A stretch of DNA of 64,000 bases, from positions 387,631-451,630 of the forward strand of contig NW_006768806.1 in the NCBI RefSeq assembly GCF_000204055.1, given 5' to 3'. The notes under the pieces are model-generated. The model was not told where the DNA came from. It made no database searches and saw only the letters and a program-made list of their open reading frames with translations. The stretch is from Melampsora larici-populina 98AG31. Lineage: Eukaryota > Basidiomycota > Pucciniomycetes > Pucciniales > Melampsoraceae. A program made the position numbers and the translations under genes. This document shows, piece by piece, positions 59,590 through 64,000 of this stretch (position 1 is the stretch's first letter; every line of letters begins with the position of its first letter).

Positions 59590-59800
59590 GACTTAGTACT
59601 GCTATATTTGTTGTATTCATAATTGTATATATATTGAGAAATGATAGAAGCATTGGCAGACTCCCAAATAGTGTATATAGAAATAGTAGATATGCTGCAC
59701 TAATCCTCCTTTGCCGCCTGTAAATCCCTACTAGAAGTGTTAGAGGAATCAGTACCACCTCAAAGGATACATAAAATATAATTAGATCTAGAGTCTTTGA
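59590..59800 (-). pseudogene. Nuclear mitochondrial insertion: nad4 fragment
   Basis: Minus-strand frame reads TLDLIIFYVSFEVVLIPLTL, then RRQRRISAAYLLFLYTLFGS and FLNIYTIMNTTNIAVLSL, matching the central transmembrane part of NADH dehydrogenase subunit 4 (FE..LIP....GI, AAY..FLYTL.GS). It begins and ends abruptly in unrelated sequence and covers only about 70 codons of a protein normally near 480 aa. A nuclear copy of mitochondrial DNA is the simplest reading. Confidence 0.75.
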
Positions 59801-61271
59801 CAATGAGGAGCAGGCTGATGCGCAAAGGCCAGTAGACATAGCCAAGGATGGCCTACATAAAAATGGTTGTATGCCCTTGAATATGTAACCAAGATGATAC
59901 AAAACTAATTTTGGATAAAAAACATACACCCCAATATTTGCCCTCTGGGATCAGATTGAGGAAACATGTCATGATCAAAGTTTGTTGCTGATTCTCAGTT
60001 GCCATTGAAAATGTGTGCCTCATCTGATCTGGCCAATTTTACACATGGTAGGTTATGTGTCCTATTTATCAAAAGTTGACCTCTGCTTTTACTTCAGTTG
60101 AGTGTAGGGCAATAGTACATCAATAGCTACTTGAGACAAAGCTAGTGGCATTGGTATGAAATTGTATGATTTTGAGGGTCTGGCAAGGTCAGACCCAAAG
60201 TTTTGTGTGGCTACCCAGTAGTCTAGATCACAATCTGCCCCAACCTCACATTGCTCAGCTTTTGCTGAGTTTGTTTGTAATCAAGTTCAAAGAATTGCCT
60301 CTTTGCCATGATCGAGTTGATCTTTTGTGACTTTTAAGCAATTCACCATGTCTGTATTCATGTGACACGTGTTATGTTCAATAGAGGATCGGTGTGGTGA
60401 TTCTCCTGAGAAGCTGCTTAGGGTTGTATTCCTGGAGCAAGAAGAGGACACCTTATATAGGCGTCCGTCTCTACAAAGTACTAATAAGGAAATAAGAAAG
60501 GGAAGACAACATGATAGTCGGTGAGATCTATCTATGGCTGGATCCAATGTAAGAGGACAAATCAGGCAAGGATTTGTCAAAAGGAGGACATTTGAAAAGC
60601 ACACAAATGTCTTCAAAAAGTCTATTACAAAAAGAGGAGACAAAGGGAAACAAAAGAAACGGGATATCACACATGTCAATGTGCACACACAAAAGACTTT
60701 TGATAGAAACTTGCAAGAGCCTAAGAGGTCTTAAGGCTTTGCCTTTATTAAGTGGGTTGTTGAGTCTCGGGCAATTGAGTTCCAACAAAGGGTATGTGCA
60801 TAAAGGTGATCCATCAGTCTGAACTTGAGAAAAGTTCTTCCAGATTCTTTTGGAAACTCTCCATGTGTGCACATCAACATCCTACAGGGATACAGACATG
60901 GTGGTTGCTATCTCTTCTGGCTCTCATTGTCAAAACAACATAAGTGAAGGATACTAAATTATCTTCTGGTCTTATAGGAACAAGTGATGTTGCAGGTGGA
61001 AACTTGATAACCATCGCCGGGATGCAGGGTCTGTCCCAAAGGTCGTTGAGCTACAATGACTGCATGTCTTTGTAGCACACATACAAGGTGGGCTGTACAG
61101 ACCGCCTGGGGGTAGGTCATGTTGACAATCATCATGAGTCATGGGTTCAGTTTGAAGTGCCGACCTGCTCTTACTGAACAGCAGAGCTAAGATGGCGCAC
61201 AAGTAGTACTTCTCGACAAGTTCAACAAGTATTGGCATCTTGAATCAACAAAACAGAGATCAAATTTATTC
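59801..61271. other. No convincing gene
   Basis: Overlapping frames on both strands at 60287-60872 and 60972-61238 have no domain signature or splice support. The 3' end of the PheRS gene lies at 61272. Confidence 0.5.
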
Positions 61272-63677
61272 TCAAAATCTGACAGCGGCTGCTTGTTGAA
61301 CGCTCGCCAAAGAAACTTTGTGTCCAAGTAGCTCTCTAATGTTGGAGATGCCATACCTAATGTAATTTTTCAATGTTACTTGTCAGTGGGAGCGAAGACT
61401 ACTTTGAAAAGAAGTAGATAAGACTGACTTGATCATTGTAGGCCTTTCAAGTGACAACCCCCACCCTAATACTCGCACATCCGGTGGGATTCCCATTGGC
61501 TCTGAAAACCGGAAGGCCAAGTACGAAACACGTCAATTACTTGTAATCCGATTCCGACATGAGTCTTGACAGGACATACCGAGCATTTCAGGCCGGAATA
61601 AACCCGAGTTTCCGATCTCAACCCATTTCTTCAAACCTTCGTGCCATGAGTAGATTTCCATGGATGGTTCTGGTGATATGACGAACGATTTTTTTGAAGG
61701 GCGAGTACATCAACATTATCGAAATAGATTTTCAAGACGTTCATGCGCTTACCAGTATAAGGGTTGTAAGTGGGTTTCACCCGGATATCATGAATTCCCA
61801 TCTTGGCAAAAAACACTTTCATGAAGCCTGGAACGTAAGTTTCAATATCAGCACCTCAAAGATGGCTTGAATGAAGCTTGCAAGTTGTTCAATGTACCGA
61901 TCAAATCTCCCAGCGTGATGTTTTTATCTGCTACCACGCCTTCCACTTGGTGGAACTCTGCCAAGTGAGTAGCATCGACTGCTTCGTTCCTGAATACTCG
62001 ATCAATACTGAACATCTTACTGGGTACGAATTCCCCGTTTCCTTTTTTGCGGCAATCTTGGGCAATTTCATACAACATATTTGCTGAGACAGAGGTTGTA
62101 TGCGTTCGCAAAAGTAGCTTCTCGGTTTCGGATTTCTGGAAGGGAGCCCGGTAACCAATCGAGCCATGTCCACCTGTTTCGTGAATCTTCTTCACGCTTT
62201 TATAGTAATCATCCGGGAATTCAGTGGAAACCACCGGGTCTGAATACCATAAACGAGTTAAATTGACAAACAAATCAGAGGTGATTTAGAAAAACTTTCA
62301 TAGTAGATCACGCACCCTTAAGATAAAAGGTGTCCTGAGATTCACGCGCAGGATGCTGTTGGGGCACGAAAAGTGAATCAAAGCACCAGAAAGAAGATTC
62401 CACATATCTATCGGCTGGCATTTCTGTGAATCTGAATGAAAATAACATCATGTCAAACATCTGGGGGGCCAAATTTCATTTCGTGCGCCTGTTTGTGTGT
62501 CACCTTAAGCGAAACTAACCCCATTTCAAAGAAAATGTTACGAAATTCCTCTCGAACCTTCATAAGCGGATGTAGAGCTCCACCATTAGGCAGCACGCCT
62601 ACTGCATTGAAGTTATACGGTTTAAACTTGGCTGTCTGCCATAGTCCACTAGGGGCGCAAAATCATTATCAGTCGATCAAGGAAAGAAACGGATGGGCAG
62701 CGACAGCAACAAGCCATAGATATGCACTGAGTTATAGCTTACGATGACAAAAGTTCAGCTGTCAGATCTGTCTCAGGTTTCTCGATCGTTGTGGCGAATT
62801 TGGTTCCTTTGTCAGCTGAAAAATACATGTACTTCCTGTGCAGGTCATCAGACGCAGGTTGGACGATCAAGAACTTAAGTCAGAGTCAGGAGCCGATGAT
62901 CTGAGATCCGTCATCGCACGAAGTCATTGAAGTTATCCTACTTCTTTTCGCAAAGTTTCCGTTTCCTGTAGTCGGCAATTCTGGTTCCTTTAGCATCATC
63001 ATCTGGAAGCCTGCCATGAGTTTCAATGGCAACCAGGTCCAGTTTTGTCTGGTCTATGATCTGATCGGCCTCCATCTGTAATCATAGTCAGGATCCTGAA
63101 GTTCAGTACCAGATCAATGGGAATCGACCAGCTTGAAAATAACCAAGTCTCGACGACGTACAGCCCTGGCAAATCCACCGTCGCTTCGCTTCTTAATCCA
63201 TTTATTCCGAAAAGCCTTTCCTTGACCGACTTTTGCCCCTTCCGCACCCAGGCTTGCTTGTAACTCTGCCATCAACATTCCTTTCTCGCCCAAAACTTGC
63301 CAGACCCGATACTCATGACTTCCCGAAGAGGCTAATTCTTTTCCTTCTGTACTAAGAACATGTACTTCAATGTTGTGAGTCTGGTATGTGACCATCTGAA
63401 TCGAAAAAGTGACATCGAATATATTCAGTGCTACTTCAAAATTATCCTTCATATTTTCTTGAACGAATAGGCATACCTCTTTTCCTGCCAGACTATCTAG
63501 TGCACCCTTGATGGATAACTGATCTTCGGCTCGACTTGCATCCGATTCATCAGGTGGATTGCTAAGGCTATCCCTAGGAGGTTGGAGTTCTCGAGTGTCT
63601 GAGATGGGTGATTGGGCGAGTAATGCCAAGATATGAAGTTGTAAGTCGTCTGAGTCCATAGCTGAGAAGACGCCCAT
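61272..63677 (-). CDS. FRS2: Phenylalanine-tRNA ligase alpha subunit, cytosolic, 10 exons
   Basis: Catalytic subunit of the cytosolic (alpha-beta)2 PheRS, which charges tRNA-Phe. Exons: 63677-63162, 63075-62942, 62835-62743, 62648-62520, 62431-62316, 62239-61898, 61827-61753, 61669-61580, 61501-61429, 61356-61272; all junctions canonical, 550 aa (eukaryotic relatives about 500). The N-terminal part has winged-helix tRNA-binding features (KLGQGKAF-like [14 protein letters not shown]). Class II motifs: motif 1 region [20 protein letters not shown]; motif 2 [31 protein letters not shown]; motif 3 [39 protein letters not shown] is complete. The Met at 63659 ([14 protein letters not shown]) is equally good as a start. 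No sign of damage. Confidence 0.96.
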
Positions 63678-64000
63678 TTTATCTCGATCGATTCTTGATG
63701 TGTCAATCCAGATGCTTGTTTCTCAAGTTTTCTTTTCGTCAGAATTTGATTTCTGTCATACATATCCGCGACTGCCGGTCCGGATACTGCTAACAGCAGT
63801 GATCCCGATTCCCGAAGCCGAACGTACCCGGTCACATAACTTGGGTTGATATGAAAATTGTCAAGAAAACTTCAACCAAGATGGAGAGTACGAGGAGTTG
63901 ATATAGCTTTCTGATAGCCATAGGTCATCCTGTTGCAAGGCCAATCTACCAAAGCAAAATTAAAATTTTTAAGCTGTCAATCAATCTCTCATTTAATATT
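63678..64000. other. PheRS 5' flank
   Basis: Upstream region of the PheRS gene. A minus-strand frame from 63835 overlaps its start in another frame and may be an upstream ORF; there is nothing else to support a gene before the window edge. Confidence 0.5.

Noticed and set aside
60287..60872. Overlapping ORFs on both strands as a gene
   Set aside because: Neither strand shows a domain, and splice signals do not connect them to anything.

Overview
The window looks like nuclear DNA of a basidiomycete, most probably a rust fungus (Pucciniales, Melampsora/Puccinia type). The genes are dense in short spliceosomal introns (about 54-250 nt). Conserved eukaryotic genes (importin-11/Kap120, cytosolic PheRS alpha) alternate with large tracts of DNA transposons (MULE with OTU, KDZ with CxC cysteine clusters, BED-hAT, Tc1/mariner), degraded Copia and AT-rich repeats. 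The organism call is an inference from gene content. All exon models were built by hand from splice signals and frame continuity.

Layout. 1-1346 (-): edge-truncated, probably Gag-like gene. 3472-4997 (+): five-exon conserved gene of unknown function. 5795-9937 (-): thirteen-exon importin-11-like karyopherin. About 10.2-23.0 kb is a three-level transposon nest: a KDZ pseudogene (20743-22978) has in its 5' flank a Tc1/mariner-type element (10233-20682) with 117-bp identical TIRs and TA target duplications. That element carries a DD34E transposase and a second intact 489-aa gene, and is itself interrupted by a MULE (12526-18142, 8-bp TSD) encoding a transposase with a C-terminal OTU protease domain.

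25.6-35.4 kb (-): an alpha-kinase-like pseudogene split by an 8543-bp inverted-repeat element (26475-35017, 6-bp TSD caccag). The interior of that element holds minisatellites, LTR-like repeats and about 1.9 kb of almost continuous palindromes, including five 130-bp units of three hairpins each. 37.1-41.1 kb (-): a second alpha-kinase-like gene and an intact five-exon 599-aa gene with a cysteine/histidine cluster. 41.5-47.1 kb: a decayed Copia copy interrupted by a hAT element (42808-47055) whose transposase has a mutated splice donor. 47-61 kb is gene-poor: a methyltransferase pseudogene, a dynactin p150-like pseudogene, one small candidate gene, a hairpin, a mariner-type MITE and a nad4-like mitochondrial insertion. 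61272-63677 (-): complete ten-exon PheRS alpha gene.

The two housekeeping genes act in nuclear import and translation and show no functional link here. Most of the remaining sequence is a layered record of mobile DNA, some copies with intact frames and identical termini (recent) and others with stops or splice lesions (old).
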